Shown here in pieces: positions 42,345 to 51,571 of a stretch of 64,000 nucleotides of DNA. The DNA is taken from contig JAFGFI010000111.1 of assembly GCA_016931185.1 (NCBI GenBank), positions 1-64,000 on the forward strand, given 5' to 3'. The notes beneath the pieces were generated by a model. It was not told the DNA's origin. It saw only the letters and a list, made by a program, of their open reading frames with translations, and ran no database searches. The stretch's first letter is position 1. The number at the start of each line of letters is the position of its first letter. The translations under genes and the position numbers were made by a program. The stretch is from Anaerolineae bacterium (GTDB lineage: Bacteria > Chloroflexota > Anaerolineae > B4-G1 > SLSP01).

Positions 42345-44645
42345 TCAATTACCGTCTAGTACCCGTTTCTCTCCCGGCGCATCTCCTTCCTCTTCCTCTG
42401 TCTCGTCCATCATAGTAACCGGAACCGCATCACCTAACAAGGCAGGCATATTGATCCCCAAAAGCCGGAAGAGTGGCGCCACCGGTAGATTCCCTACCAC
42501 GCGGAAACTAACATCATGGCGCAAATTGTTCAACGCTGTAACCAGATCTTCACGTCCGGCGACTACCGGGGACAACCGATCCGCCAAATCCTTCAAATTT
42601 AGGCCGGAAAATGCGCGAGGGTTCACATCCGCCAATGCCTCCTGGAGATAAGGCACAAATGCCTTAAATTTCGTCCACAAGCTCTCTTGCCCCTCAATAA
42701 CCGGCGACACCAACTGTCCAACCGCCGGTATCTCTTCGCCCAAATATCGCACCCCCTGCGCAAGGCGCATCATATCGGTCATAATACGTGAAGTCTGATC
42801 CCCACTACCATAAATGCGCAACTGCAAACTGGGGGCTAGTGATTCAAGGGCTTTAGCGTAAGCATCCAACTGCAACGCGGTCAACTTCTCCTCATGTGCC
42901 AACCGCGCGCGTAGTTTCTCCAACTCGATCATCACCGGCGCCTGATCATATAACGCAACCATCTGCCGCTGCGCGTTGATTTCAACTTCTTTAAGCCGCT
43001 GCACTCGCTCGGCTTCGGCCACAGCTTGAGCCTGTGCAACTTCAGCTCTTGCTAACCCTTCAGCACGGGTCACAGCCACTTGTTTCTCAGCGACCTCCAC
43101 CCGCGCAGACTCCACCTCAGTCTCTGCCAGGCCCGGCGCTGCCGTTTCGGCACGGGTCGCCTCGGCACGAATTTTCGCAGCCTGCGCGCGCTTCGCCGTT
43201 GCGTCAGCCTCAGCCTCAGCACGGATCAACTCGGCCCGCGTGTCTGACTCGGCCCGCACCAATTCAGACTTGGTTTCAGCATCCACCTTAATTTGCAGGG
43301 ATTTTGCCTCCGCCTCCGCCTCGACTTGCATCGCCTCCGCAAGTTGCTTTGCTTCTACCAACGCTACCTTGCGTGCGCGCTCAGCTTTCGCCAATTGCTC
43401 TGCCTCCAATCGCTGTGCCTCCGCCTTTGTGCGCTCCGCATCGCGCTCAATCTGGCGCACCTGCTCCAATGCCAAACGTTCTGCCTCAGCTTCAGTCTTA
43501 GCAATATCGATCTTGGCATCACGTTGCTGCTGCATCGCTGCCAACTCTGCCCTGCGCTCAGCTTGCAAATGTGCCAGTTGTGCATCGCGCTCAACCTCTG
43601 CCTCTTGCTGCTGGCGTGCTAAGCCCACCTTCGCCAATTCCACTTCGTGAGCCGCCTGCGCTGCTTCTTTATTGCGGTTAACCTCCCGCAAATTCACCTC
43701 GTGCCGACGCACCGCCAGTGTTTCCTGTTGGTTCAACGTTGCTGTTTCTACCTCGCGCTCGGCCTCTAACCGTTCAGCCGCCAACTTTTTCTCCGTCTCT
43801 GCTCGAATCTCAGCCTCTTGACGTTGACGGGACTCATCATCCTGCAGTTCAGCCACCTGTTCACGATTAGTCGCAATGCTAGTTTCCTTAGACACACGCG
43901 ACTCAGCCTGCGCAATGAGTTTCTGATAAGCGATCCCATCCAACCGTGTAACAGTCAACAAGGCCAAATCATAGCCCAACTCTGAGAGAATCTGATTCAC
44001 TTGAGGAAACGCGATCTCGGCCAACTTCTGCCGGTAGGCAATAATTTCTTCCAGGGGCATCGTGGCTGCCGCCGCTACCAACTCTGCTGTCCCGACCTCA
44101 GTAATCGTATTGATCAAGCTGGTCGCATCCAATCCAACGCGTTGCGCCGCAACCTCGGCCTTATCCGGGTTGAGTTTTGCTACCGCGTGCGCCCACAGCC
44201 GGAAGCTCACCTTACTACTGTCCAGGGCCGGCACCCCTTCATCACTTGCTCCCCGGATAGGCACAGTAAAACTAATTGTCTTAAGTTTGATAACCTGGGT
44301 CAGCGGATTCAACCAATAGGTTGAGGGGCGATCGGCCGTCTGACCAAACACTCGGCTTTTCCGGGAAGGGGTCAAACTATGCCGCCCATCCCCCACCACA
44401 ACGTGGATTTCATCCGGTGGCACCAAGATCCGCCGTCCGAATCCAAACATACCCAACAAACCGCGTACACGATCGGTCTCAGTACGCAACATCTCCAACG
44501 TAAGACTGGCCTCTGCGATAGATTCGCTCGCAGCCCGCTCCGCGCGATCGATACGTTCTATTCCCCTGGAAACCCGCTGGGAAGCAGAATCCCTAGTACG
44601 CTGCGGTTGACTTCCTGTCGGTCGCTCTGGTTGTTGTATTGTCAT
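42345..44645 (-). CDS. Flotillin/SPFH-like coiled-coil protein
   Basis: A 766-residue protein. An N-terminal helical region (about 1-65) is followed by an SPFH/PHB-like domain (about 70-270: RRILVPPDEIHVVVGDGRH, KLKTISFTVPIRG, QILSELGYDLALLTV). A very long Ala/Glu/Arg-rich coiled coil (about 275-600) and a globular tail with a short acidic end follow. The layout is that of flotillins, but there is no N-terminal membrane helix or hairpin, so membrane contact, if any, would be peripheral. AGGAGG precedes the ATG. It follows genes for a PP2C-like phosphatase and a P-loop kinase, so it may scaffold a signalling complex. Confidence 0.82.
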   Translation of the reverse strand: MTIQQPERPTGSQPQRTRDSASQRVSRGIERIDRAERAASESIAEASLTLEMLRTETDRVRGLLGMFGFGRRILVPPDEIHVVVGDGRHSLTPSRKSRVFGQTADRPSTYWLNPLTQVIKLKTISFTVPIRGASDEGVPALDSSKVSFRLWAHAVAKLNPDKAEVAAQRVGLDATSLINTITEVGTAELVAAAATMPLEEIIAYRQKLAEIAFPQVNQILSELGYDLALLTVTRLDGIAYQKLIAQAESRVSKETSIATNREQVAELQDDESRQRQEAEIRAETEKKLAAERLEAEREVETATLNQQETLAVRRHEVNLREVNRNKEAAQAAHEVELAKVGLARQQQEAEVERDAQLAHLQAERRAELAAMQQQRDAKIDIAKTEAEAERLALEQVRQIERDAERTKAEAQRLEAEQLAKAERARKVALVEAKQLAEAMQVEAEAEAKSLQIKVDAETKSELVRAESDTRAELIRAEAEADATAKRAQAAKIRAEATRAETAAPGLAETEVESARVEVAEKQVAVTRAEGLARAEVAQAQAVAEAERVQRLKEVEINAQRQMVALYDQAPVMIELEKLRARLAHEEKLTALQLDAYAKALESLAPSLQLRIYGSGDQTSRIMTDMMRLAQGVRYLGEEIPAVGQLVSPVIEGQESLWTKFKAFVPYLQEALADVNPRAFSGLNLKDLADRLSPVVAGREDLVTALNNLRHDVSFRVVGNLPVAPLFRLLGINMPALLGDAVPVTMMDETEEEEGDAPGEKRVLDGN

Positions 44646-44662
44646 ACTATACCTCCTATTAG

Positions 44663-45034
44663 TTAATAGACTTCTAAAGTTTGCCGCAAAAACATCTTCA
44701 CTCGCGTCAAAACATCCCCTGGCGAAAGCTCCGATGTATCTACATACAAATCACAATGCCGGCGCGCGTGAGCTAAACGCACAGCCCGCTCTTCTTCCCA
44801 CCACGAAGAGGGCTGTGTTAACCCCTCTCGCTGCGCCCCAACCTGCATATTCACGTCTAGGTAAATCAATACATCAGGATTTGTCAATCGCTTCCACATC
44901 GCTGGCATCGCGCAATGCTCCTGACGGATCTCTTTGACCTGATACCCGGCAGCTCGCAACGCCCGCGCCAACGTAGACTTTCCCGATGAACAAGGCCCCA
45001 CAATGCCAATCAACGGCAATCCTATCCACCTCAC
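44663..45034 (-). CDS. Small P-loop nucleotide-binding protein (kinase-like)
   Basis: A 123-residue protein with a Walker A motif GPCSSGKSTLARAL (residues 13-26), a Walker-B-like VLIYLDVN and a lid-like helix containing RRHCDLYVDTSEL. It resembles short nucleotide or shikimate-kinase-like P-loop proteins, but the substrate-binding part is too short to assign. It starts with GTG, whose last bases overlap the TGA stop of the preceding gene (GTGA), so translation is coupled to the phosphatase. Confidence 0.75.
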   Translation of the reverse strand: MRWIGLPLIGIVGPCSSGKSTLARALRAAGYQVKEIRQEHCAMPAMWKRLTNPDVLIYLDVNMQVGAQREGLTQPSSWWEEERAVRLAHARRHCDLYVDTSELSPGDVLTRVKMFLRQTLEVY

Positions 45035-45741
45035 ACTGTAGATACTGGCATCTCGACAAGCAGTCGCCGTGGCCCGATCTCGTCACCGGGCTGCACATGC
45101 AACACCACAATACTGGTATCATCTACCGGACGGCCCGCATCCGCCGCCAATGCGCGTGCCAACAGTCCATCGGCCAATGCTTGCGCTTGAGACTCAGTCC
45201 CCCATAGATCCTCTATCACCGCCGGAATATCCAAAGAATGTCCATGACGGCTGCCGGCGTGCGCAAGACCGTCCGTAAACGCGCACACCATCAACCCTTC
45301 AACCAAAGGTAACTCATCCACCTGGGGACGGGTGTGCCGGTAAAAGCCCAGTGGAGGACTTTCCCCCTCAAGAAAGGCCAGCCCATCCTCCGGCCTACGT
45401 ACATACACTGCCGCGTTGCCACAGCGAGTCAGCACCATCGAATGACTATGCAAGTCTACCGAAATAATCACCAGCGTGGCAGAAACCTTCCCCCCGCGCA
45501 ACGCGTGCAACACATCATTCGCAGCCCGCGCGGCAGCGCCATCGCGTACGCCCTCTGCCAACTCGGTCAATACCTTACGCACTACCCAAATACTTGTTGC
45601 CTTTGCTCCTCGACCAGAGCTTTGACCATCGACCAACACCAACGACAGTCCTCCATGAGGACGTTCGATCATCTCCATCGTATCCCCACTTTGAGGAACC
45701 GCCCATTTATTAATTTTACTCACAGCAACCGAAAGATGCAT
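45031..45741 (-). CDS. SpoIIE/PP2C-like phosphatase-domain protein
   Basis: A 236-residue single-domain protein with the PPM/SpoIIE fold: LVLVDGQSSGRGAKATS (metal-binding Asp and Gly loop), SATLVIISVDLHSH, LTRCGNAAVYVRR, LMVCAFTDGLAHAG and a final VDDTSIVVL. The core acidic residues of the second metal site are present in TDG and DDTS. It has no sensory or membrane part. It is first in an operon with a P-loop protein, a flotillin-like protein and mobB. Likely substrate is an anti-sigma-antagonist-type or other Ser/Thr-phosphorylated protein; none is encoded next to it. Confidence 0.82.
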   Translation of the reverse strand: MHLSVAVSKINKWAVPQSGDTMEMIERPHGGLSLVLVDGQSSGRGAKATSIWVVRKVLTELAEGVRDGAAARAANDVLHALRGGKVSATLVIISVDLHSHSMVLTRCGNAAVYVRRPEDGLAFLEGESPPLGFYRHTRPQVDELPLVEGLMVCAFTDGLAHAGSRHGHSLDIPAVIEDLWGTESQAQALADGLLARALAADAGRPVDDTSIVVLHVQPGDEIGPRRLLVEMPVSTV

Positions 45742-45897
45742 AATTAATCATCACATTTTAATTAAGGGATATTTTTCGGAAGCACGCAAAGCACACTGAT
45801 AAAATCCAGACATGCCTTATGCCCCTTATTAGGCCATTCATCTTTTTTAATAATCATTATACCCTCTACGTTTGGGAAGAACAAGCCTATAAACCCA

Positions 45898-45991
45898 GAC
45901 TACAAAAGTCTCAGCAGACACTTGGTTGACGAGCAATGTCCGTTCGACGAAGAGACTGATCGATAAGGCCACTTGTAAGACTTTTGTAGTC
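45898..45991. repeat. 94-bp inverted-repeat element in a 350-base gene-free gap
   Basis: GACTACAAAAGTCT (45898-45911) and its perfect complement (45978-45991) flank 66 bases. Further dyads nest around it: TGTCCGTT near 45938 pairs with AACGGACA near 46008. The direct repeat TGGTTGAC occurs near 45922 and 46032. The gap 45742-46091 holds no gene. The structure could be an operator, a structured RNA or a repeat relic between the divergent phosphatase and zinc-protein genes. Confidence 0.55.
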
Positions 45992-46034
45992 TTCCACGCG
46001 AAAAAGTAACGGACACCCAACGATAAAGCCCTGG

Positions 46035-46063
46035 TTGACAGGGCTTCCAAGTTGCGCTACACT
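46035..46063 (+). promoter_or_regulatory. Promoter of the small zinc-knuckle gene
   Basis: A perfect TTGACA (46035-46040), a 17-base spacer and TACACT (46058-46063) predict transcription from about 46070, followed by AGGAGG (46080-46085) and the ATG at 46092. The TTG of the -35 box is in frame with the gene but cannot be its start. Confidence 0.65.
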
Positions 46064-46091
46064 GCTACCTATCCAACTCAGGAGGAAATCT

Positions 46092-46415
46092 ATGAAGCTC
46101 ATAGAAAAGCTCAAAACTGCGCTATTGGGTACCAACAATGGCGAAATCCGCGATCCAGACGGCATTTACTTCTACGTCCGATGTTCCAAATGTGGTGCTC
46201 CTGTGCGCGTCCGCGCAGACCGGCATCACGATCTAGAACACAACTTTGAAAACGGCGGTTACGTCTGGCATAAGGAAATTATGGATGGCGCGTGTTTTTC
46301 TCTGATGTATGCTACCGTCCACTTCGACGAGGCCCAACGTGTTATGGAACAAGAAATTGCGGGGGGAGAATTCATCACCTGGGAAATCTATCAAACTCTC
46401 ATCCAATCCGCTTAA
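46092..46415 (+). CDS. Small CxxC protein of unknown function
   Basis: A 107-residue protein preceded by a strong AGGAGG. It has one knuckle CSKCGAPVRVRADRHHD near residue 36, with two adjacent histidines and a later Cys in DGACFSLMYATVHFDE, so a zinc site of Cys/His ligands is possible. Nothing marks it as secreted. I do not recognise the family. It has its own promoter and is a single-gene unit before the CpaF-type gene. Confidence 0.75.
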   Translation: MKLIEKLKTALLGTNNGEIRDPDGIYFYVRCSKCGAPVRVRADRHHDLEHNFENGGYVWHKEIMDGACFSLMYATVHFDEAQRVMEQEIAGGEFITWEIYQTLIQSA

Positions 46416-46421
46416 TGTTCC

Positions 46422-46449
46422 TTGTCAACTTAATAGCCTACAGTATACT
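46422..46449 (+). promoter_or_regulatory. Promoter of the CpaF-type ATPase gene
   Basis: TTGTCA (46422-46427), a 16-base spacer and TATACT (46444-46449) lie about 120 bases before the ATG at 46569. The transcript leader would contain the A/T-rich hairpin at 46491-46536. Confidence 0.5.
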
Positions 46450-46490
46450 TAAGATAATGACTCGGGACAACAACCCTAATGAGGTTTTAA

Positions 46491-46536
46491 AAGCATTTTT
46501 CATTTTTGGATATTACATAACAGAGTAAAAATGCTT
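46491..46536. other. A/T-rich hairpin in the CpaF-gene leader
   Basis: AAGCATTTTT (46491-46500) pairs perfectly with AAAAATGCTT (46527-46536) across 26 bases. The weak A/T stem could be an operator dyad or a leader structure before the ribosome-binding site AAGGAG at 46557. It has no T-tract typical of a terminator. Confidence 0.45.
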
Positions 46537-46568
46537 CATTAAAAGCAATAACTAACAAGGAGAAGCCG

Positions 46569-48023
46569 ATGGGACTTTTCAGAAGACGCGACACATCACG
46601 AGAAGAGGAAAGTACACCCGCCCCCGCTACACCCAAACCCGAACCCAAGAAAGAAGAAGTACGGGACGATTTCCTAATTCCATTGGAACAGGATCCTCCT
46701 GACACGCCCCGGCAACGCGGCGCAATATCAGACAATCGCGCAGCTTTGTTGCGCCTGCAATTGCAAATAGCCGATAACCTACGTCTGAAACTCTTGGCTC
46801 CCAACCTCTCGCTAGACCTACCCTTGGAGCGCACACCGGAGCGCGAGCAAAAGACACGCCAAAGCCTCGATCAACTCACCGGCAGTGGTAATTTTCGCCT
46901 GCCCGCCAACGTAGATAAGGACACCTTTTACGAAGGCGTACTCAATGAAATCTTTGGTTTTGGCCCCATCCAACCCCTTATTAATCGCCAGGATATCACC
47001 GAAATTATGGTCAACGGTCCCTACATTATCTTTATCGAAAAAAAAGGGCATTTAGTCGAATCCGGATATAAATTTTTGGATGACGATCACGTTGAACGCA
47101 TCGTTAAGCGCATTGTTCTCCCCTTGGGACGCGTTGCCAGTTCAGAACATCCCCTGATTGATGCCCGTCTCCCAGATGGATCGCGCGTCAACTCAGTCAT
47201 TCGCCCCTGTGCCATCGATGGTCCCAACATCACCATCCGCAAGTTTTCAAAAGACAAACTCACCATCAAAAATCTATTAGATTTCAAATCTCTTAATGAG
47301 GACATGGCAATGTTCCTAGAAGCTGCGGTCGTAGCGCGCCGTAACATTATTGTGTCCGGTGGTACGGGATCGGGAAAAACCACCTTGATCAACATTCTTT
47401 CCGGCTTTATACCTGAGGATGAACGCACTGTGACCATTGAAGATGCAGCGGAGCTCCAACTACGCCAACGCAATGTCGTTCGTTTAGAGACCAAGAAGCC
47501 CAACCCCACCAGTCCCACCGAAGTCACCATCCGCGATTGTGTCGTCAATGCCTTGCGGATGCGTCCAGAGCGCATTGTTGTGGGTGAGTGCCGCAGCGGC
47601 GAAGCACTTGATATGCTCCAGGCAATGAATACCGGTCATGATGGCAGTATGACCACTATTCACTCCAACTCTCCCCGTGACTGTATCTCCCGCCTGGAAA
47701 CGCTGGTACTCATGGCAGGCGCAGATCTGCCGTTGATAACCGTGCGGAAGCAAATCGCCTCAGCTATCCACCTCATTGTCCAGGCTGCCCGGTTGCGCGA
47801 CGGCAGCCGCAAAACCACCTACATTACTGAAATCCTGGGGATGGAGGGCGATACTGTCGTGATGCAAGATATCTACAAATTTTTCGATGAAGGAGATACT
47901 CCTGAGGGGAAAATTTACGGTTACCATGGGCCTACAGGCGTCCGGCCAACCTGTGACGAAGTACTCAAGCGCTACGGGTACACCCTCCCACCCTCAATGT
48001 TCATGCGGAAAGCTGGCACCTAG
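46569..48023 (+). CDS. CpaF/TadA-type secretion ATPase
   Basis: A 484-residue hexameric type II/IV secretion ATPase. The disordered Pro/Glu-rich N-terminus is followed by an N-terminal domain (FGFGPIQPLINRQDITEIMVNG) and the motor: Walker A SGGTGSGKTTLIN, the Asp box TIEDAAELQL, Walker B RIVVGECRSGEALDML, and the His box GHDGSMTTIHSNSP. It normally powers Tad/Flp pilus assembly together with TadB/TadC, a pre-pilin and a peptidase; none of these is near, so it either works with partners elsewhere or has another role. AAGGAG precedes the ATG. Confidence 0.93.
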   Translation: MGLFRRRDTSREEESTPAPATPKPEPKKEEVRDDFLIPLEQDPPDTPRQRGAISDNRAALLRLQLQIADNLRLKLLAPNLSLDLPLERTPEREQKTRQSLDQLTGSGNFRLPANVDKDTFYEGVLNEIFGFGPIQPLINRQDITEIMVNGPYIIFIEKKGHLVESGYKFLDDDHVERIVKRIVLPLGRVASSEHPLIDARLPDGSRVNSVIRPCAIDGPNITIRKFSKDKLTIKNLLDFKSLNEDMAMFLEAAVVARRNIIVSGGTGSGKTTLINILSGFIPEDERTVTIEDAAELQLRQRNVVRLETKKPNPTSPTEVTIRDCVVNALRMRPERIVVGECRSGEALDMLQAMNTGHDGSMTTIHSNSPRDCISRLETLVLMAGADLPLITVRKQIASAIHLIVQAARLRDGSRKTTYITEILGMEGDTVVMQDIYKFFDEGDTPEGKIYGYHGPTGVRPTCDEVLKRYGYTLPPSMFMRKAGT

Positions 48024-48105
48024 CTCTAGTTTGACGTGTGAAAACCTGGCTTTTTTATAGTTTTTCAGTGGGGTCAAACAACATATAAAGGAAAAGGAGT
48101 TAGAT

Positions 48106-48510
48106 ATGACAAACTTGATAGAAGTAGAAGGTATCGGTGAGAGTTATGCGCGGAAACTAATCGAAGCAGGTATTTCAACAACACAAGCACTACTAGAAAA
48201 AGGCGCATCTCCCCAAGGGCGCGAAACCATTGCCGAACAAACGGGAATTTCTCCGAAACTGATCTTGCGGTGGGTAAATCACGTTGATCTTTTCCGAATC
48301 AAGGGCGTGGGGGGTGAGTACGCAGATTTGCTGGAAGTGGCAGGGGTGGATACTATCCCGGAACTAGGCCAACGCAACCCGGGCAACCTGCATCAGAAGT
48401 TAGTAGAGGTCAATCAAGAAAAGCATCTGGTTCGCCAGACACCTTCAGAAACCCAGGTAATAGATTGGATAGAGCAAGCCAAACAACTCCCACGAAAAAT
48501 CACCTACTGA
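48106..48510 (+). CDS. DUF4332-type helix-hairpin-helix protein
   Basis: A 134-residue protein with AAAAGGAG before the ATG. Two tandem helix-hairpin-helix units are visible: VEGIGESYARKLIEAGI and IKGVGGEYADLLEVAGV, each followed by a helix, as in DUF4332 proteins. The fold suggests non-sequence-specific DNA or RNA binding, although many members are of unknown function. A weak TTGACG/TATAGT promoter (48031-48061, spacer 19) may drive it. A strong terminator follows. Confidence 0.85.
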   Translation: MTNLIEVEGIGESYARKLIEAGISTTQALLEKGASPQGRETIAEQTGISPKLILRWVNHVDLFRIKGVGGEYADLLEVAGVDTIPELGQRNPGNLHQKLVEVNQEKHLVRQTPSETQVIDWIEQAKQLPRKITY

Positions 48511-48534
48511 AATCCTAACAAACTCCCACAACGA

Positions 48535-48567
48535 AGAATCCCGGCTTTTAACAAAAGCCGGGATTCT
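48535..48567. terminator. Strong bidirectional terminator
   Basis: AGAATCCCGGCTTTT (48535-48549) pairs perfectly with 48553-48567 across a 3-base loop and is followed by TTC. The A/T ends give T-rich tails in both directions. It lies between the convergent DUF4332 gene (stop 48510) and the beta-helix gene (stop 48597). Confidence 0.85.
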
Positions 48568-48596
48568 TTCATTACCCCTCCCAAGAAGTTACGCTA

Positions 48597-51395
48597 TTAT
48601 CTCAACTGAGATGGCTGAGCTTTGAGTACCATCGGAAGGTAAATCATATACTGTGACGGCTTGACAATCGTAAAGACGGCCTGGTTCGATCCACTGCCAG
48701 CATCAACCGAGGTGTACGTCACCGTATTCACAATCGTCTGTCCGGCGAATGCCTCATCATCACCCACAATGGCATTAAAGCGAAGTGTATACCAATCACC
48801 CGCCTCCACATCCCACGGCCCCCACGTCAGTGTATTAGGGGCGGGCAGAACCGCCGATCCAGTTATAATCCCTGTCCCGAAAGTCACACCGGAGGGCAGC
48901 ACATCGGTCACCATCACAGCACTGGCCGGGAGGGAGCCGCTGTTTTGGATGACAATGGTATACCAGACCTCCCCACCCAACGGGACATCGGTCGCCGGGT
49001 CCGCACGGAAGAAAACGTCATCTATAAATAAATTGCTGATCTCCGAAAAATCAGTTTCCGCACCGATGAGCAGATTTACTGACTGTCCGGCGTAGTCACT
49101 TAGGTTAATGACATGGGGTATCCAACCGCCGGTATTTTCATCGGCGCACAAATCATATTTATCCACCACCGTCTCGTCAATGATTACGTAACCGTAATCA
49201 TATCCGCACCCATCGGTGGAGCCGATCCAATGCCAATAAATCAAGTAAGGGGCACTGATGGGAACCGTGACTTGCTGTTCGATGTACGACGCCTCGTCAT
49301 TTTCTCCCCCTAACCACGTAGCCCAGCTATCACTGTGGGGTGGCACATCTAAGTTGGCAGCGTGGGTAATCAGATTATACCCGAGCGCCGAGTATTCATC
49401 CCATTCCACCCGTCCGTCCTCAAAATCACCGTTGGGAATAGTATCAACGATACTGCCAGCCGCGCTCATAACTGTCTTGGTAACACTCAGAGTTGGGGCT
49501 GCCTTTTCGTATGCACCGACGTCACAAGCCCCCCCTTGGGGTCGATTCAAACCACGCTGATCGGTGGACACAGTGCAAGCAGAGGTAGGAAACGCGTCAA
49601 TGGCCGGACTGCCTTCCAGCAGCGCGTGCGTCTCGGTTCTGCCACCATTATCAGCTAACGGACCCAGCAGTGGATTAGCAGGGGCCAAGTCATTCGTAGT
49701 AGTGGAAAAACCACAAGTAATGCTGTCCTCCAGGTTGTAGCCCTGGGACGAGAGGGTCGCTACACCCTGTCCTGGATAGTTAAGACAACCAGTTGCACCG
49801 AACAGATCTTGATTGCCGCCGATAATACTTCCCTTGAAAGTCACAACTGCTGGAGGATAGCCGGCCATAGATGCGAGATATGCATTCCCTATTCCGCCAC
49901 CGCCAACCGCCGTGTTGCCAGCAACCGTGGCGTTGACAAAACTCACCGTAGAGGTGATACCCCCCGAAGCATTAGCCACGCCACCGCCCAGCCCACTCTG
50001 CGTCGCAGGAACGGGCTGTCCCTGGGCACTGTTACCGCTGATAGTACTATTGATAATTGACAGAGTAGCATTGACGTTGAACACGCCGCCGCCGTTACCG
50101 GTCTGAGTGATAGTCCCGCCGGCAGACACCGCCGCGGTATTATCATTGACAGTGCTGTTATTCAGCGTTATCATCGCCATCTCAGGAACTTTTAACACCA
50201 GTGTACCATTGCCGATGCCGGCGCCATTAACGGCCTTGTTGCCGCGTATGGTGCTGTTGTTCAACGTCACTACAGCCATAGCCACGCCAGTAGGGGGAAT
50301 GTCTGCATCATTACCACCATTCTTGATACCACCGCCAAAACCCAACATATAGTTATTTCCACTAGCGACGTTGCCCTGCACCAGGCAATCGTTCAACGTT
50401 ACTGTCGCGAGAGTATTGACAGAGGCGTGATTAGCGATGCCGCCACCACCAAGACCGTCAACGACCGTGTTGCTCATCACAACAGTGCGATTCAGTTCAA
50501 CGGCTGCGTTCGCGGAAATAGCCAAGTTACTCAAACCGCCGCCCCCATGCATGGACTGCAAGTCATTGCTGGTAGTATTATGGCTGATCGTACTGTCATT
50601 TACGATCAGGTTACCATGCTGGTTTGCAATGCCACCACCATCATCGTTAGCTGTGTTATGACGGATCGTGCTACCACTAATCGCCATGTTACTAACGTTA
50701 TATACACCCCCGCCGTCATATTGAGTGTTATTGTAGCTAATCGTGCTGTTATTCAAAGTTAAATTGGTACCTGCATTATGGATAGCACCACCATAGTAAA
50801 TACCCGTATTGCTCAGCATAGCTGTATTTTCAATGCGCGCCGTTCCATAGTTGATCATACCGCCGCCATAATAGCCTGTATTACTATAAATAACACTATC
50901 CTGGATTGTCAGGCTTCCGTTATAGTTGCACACCCCACCCCCAATCTGGATACCATTAGAGTACACCTCAGTAACAATAGAAAACCCTACTCCATTCTGG
51001 ATTGTCAACCCGGTCAGAGTCACAGCCGCAGTATTCGTGATCACAAAAACTGAACTAACACCACCACCGTCCACGATAGTCGTGGCAGCATCCGCGCCCC
51101 GGATCGTCACCGGGCGCGCAACAACCAGGTTCTCAATGTAGGTGCCGGCGCCAACGATAATCGGATCACAAGATGGATCGGCAAGAGCCACCGAAATCGC
51201 AGCGTAGGCAGTTGAGGGAATAATACACGCCGCCGTTGCCTGACTGGGTGTGTGGTTGAACACAGGTAGTACATCCGCCTGCCTTATAGGAAGAACAAGT
51301 GGAGGTATACCCTCAGCCAACACCGGTATAGGGATAAGCCCCCCCAAACACAACAACAGGATACTCCATAGAACCCGCCATCTACTTCTCTCCAT
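48597..51395 (-). CDS. Secreted right-handed beta-helix protein with choice-of-anchor and DUF11 domains
   Basis: A 932-residue exported protein with AAAGGAG before the ATG and a signal peptide (about 1-28, ending VLAEG). Residues about 60-540 are a right-handed beta-helix rich in Asn/Gly/Ser turns of the type 'TLNNSTISYNN...GGGVYN', as in polymorphic outer-membrane-type adhesins. A choice-of-anchor-Q-like module follows (GPLADNGGRTETHALLEGSPAID...DVGAYE). A carbohydrate-binding-like sandwich and a DUF11 repeat (YTIVIQNSGSLPASAVMVTD) end the protein. No enzyme motif. Probably a large surface adhesin or matrix protein; anchoring mechanism unknown. Confidence 0.85.
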   Translation of the reverse strand: MERSRWRVLWSILLLCLGGLIPIPVLAEGIPPLVLPIRQADVLPVFNHTPSQATAACIIPSTAYAAISVALADPSCDPIIVGAGTYIENLVVARPVTIRGADAATTIVDGGGVSSVFVITNTAAVTLTGLTIQNGVGFSIVTEVYSNGIQIGGGVCNYNGSLTIQDSVIYSNTGYYGGGMINYGTARIENTAMLSNTGIYYGGAIHNAGTNLTLNNSTISYNNTQYDGGGVYNVSNMAISGSTIRHNTANDDGGGIANQHGNLIVNDSTISHNTTSNDLQSMHGGGGLSNLAISANAAVELNRTVVMSNTVVDGLGGGGIANHASVNTLATVTLNDCLVQGNVASGNNYMLGFGGGIKNGGNDADIPPTGVAMAVVTLNNSTIRGNKAVNGAGIGNGTLVLKVPEMAMITLNNSTVNDNTAAVSAGGTITQTGNGGGVFNVNATLSIINSTISGNSAQGQPVPATQSGLGGGVANASGGITSTVSFVNATVAGNTAVGGGGIGNAYLASMAGYPPAVVTFKGSIIGGNQDLFGATGCLNYPGQGVATLSSQGYNLEDSITCGFSTTTNDLAPANPLLGPLADNGGRTETHALLEGSPAIDAFPTSACTVSTDQRGLNRPQGGACDVGAYEKAAPTLSVTKTVMSAAGSIVDTIPNGDFEDGRVEWDEYSALGYNLITHAANLDVPPHSDSWATWLGGENDEASYIEQQVTVPISAPYLIYWHWIGSTDGCGYDYGYVIIDETVVDKYDLCADENTGGWIPHVINLSDYAGQSVNLLIGAETDFSEISNLFIDDVFFRADPATDVPLGGEVWYTIVIQNSGSLPASAVMVTDVLPSGVTFGTGIITGSAVLPAPNTLTWGPWDVEAGDWYTLRFNAIVGDDEAFAGQTIVNTVTYTSVDAGSGSNQAVFTIVKPSQYMIYLPMVLKAQPSQLR

Positions 51396-51571
51396 CGAAG
51401 AACTCCTTTCTTTGTCTAATGGGAAAACCGGATACCATAAAGCACATCATTCACCAGACATAAACTTACCGAACTTGGCTATAAAAATGACTCCTTTCCG
51501 CCTGCGCGCTAGATCATAATATTAAAAACATGCACAAAACCATCCAAAGGCTTCTCTGAAAAAAGCCAGTT

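Noticed and set aside
43034..43650. Several + strand reading frames over the flotillin-like gene.
   Set aside because: They are shadows produced by the Ala/Glu/Arg-rich coiled coil; no start signals or family features.
46035..46091. TTG at 46035 as the start of the small zinc-knuckle gene.
   Set aside because: It is the -35 box of a good promoter; the ATG at 46092 has a strong AGGAGG.
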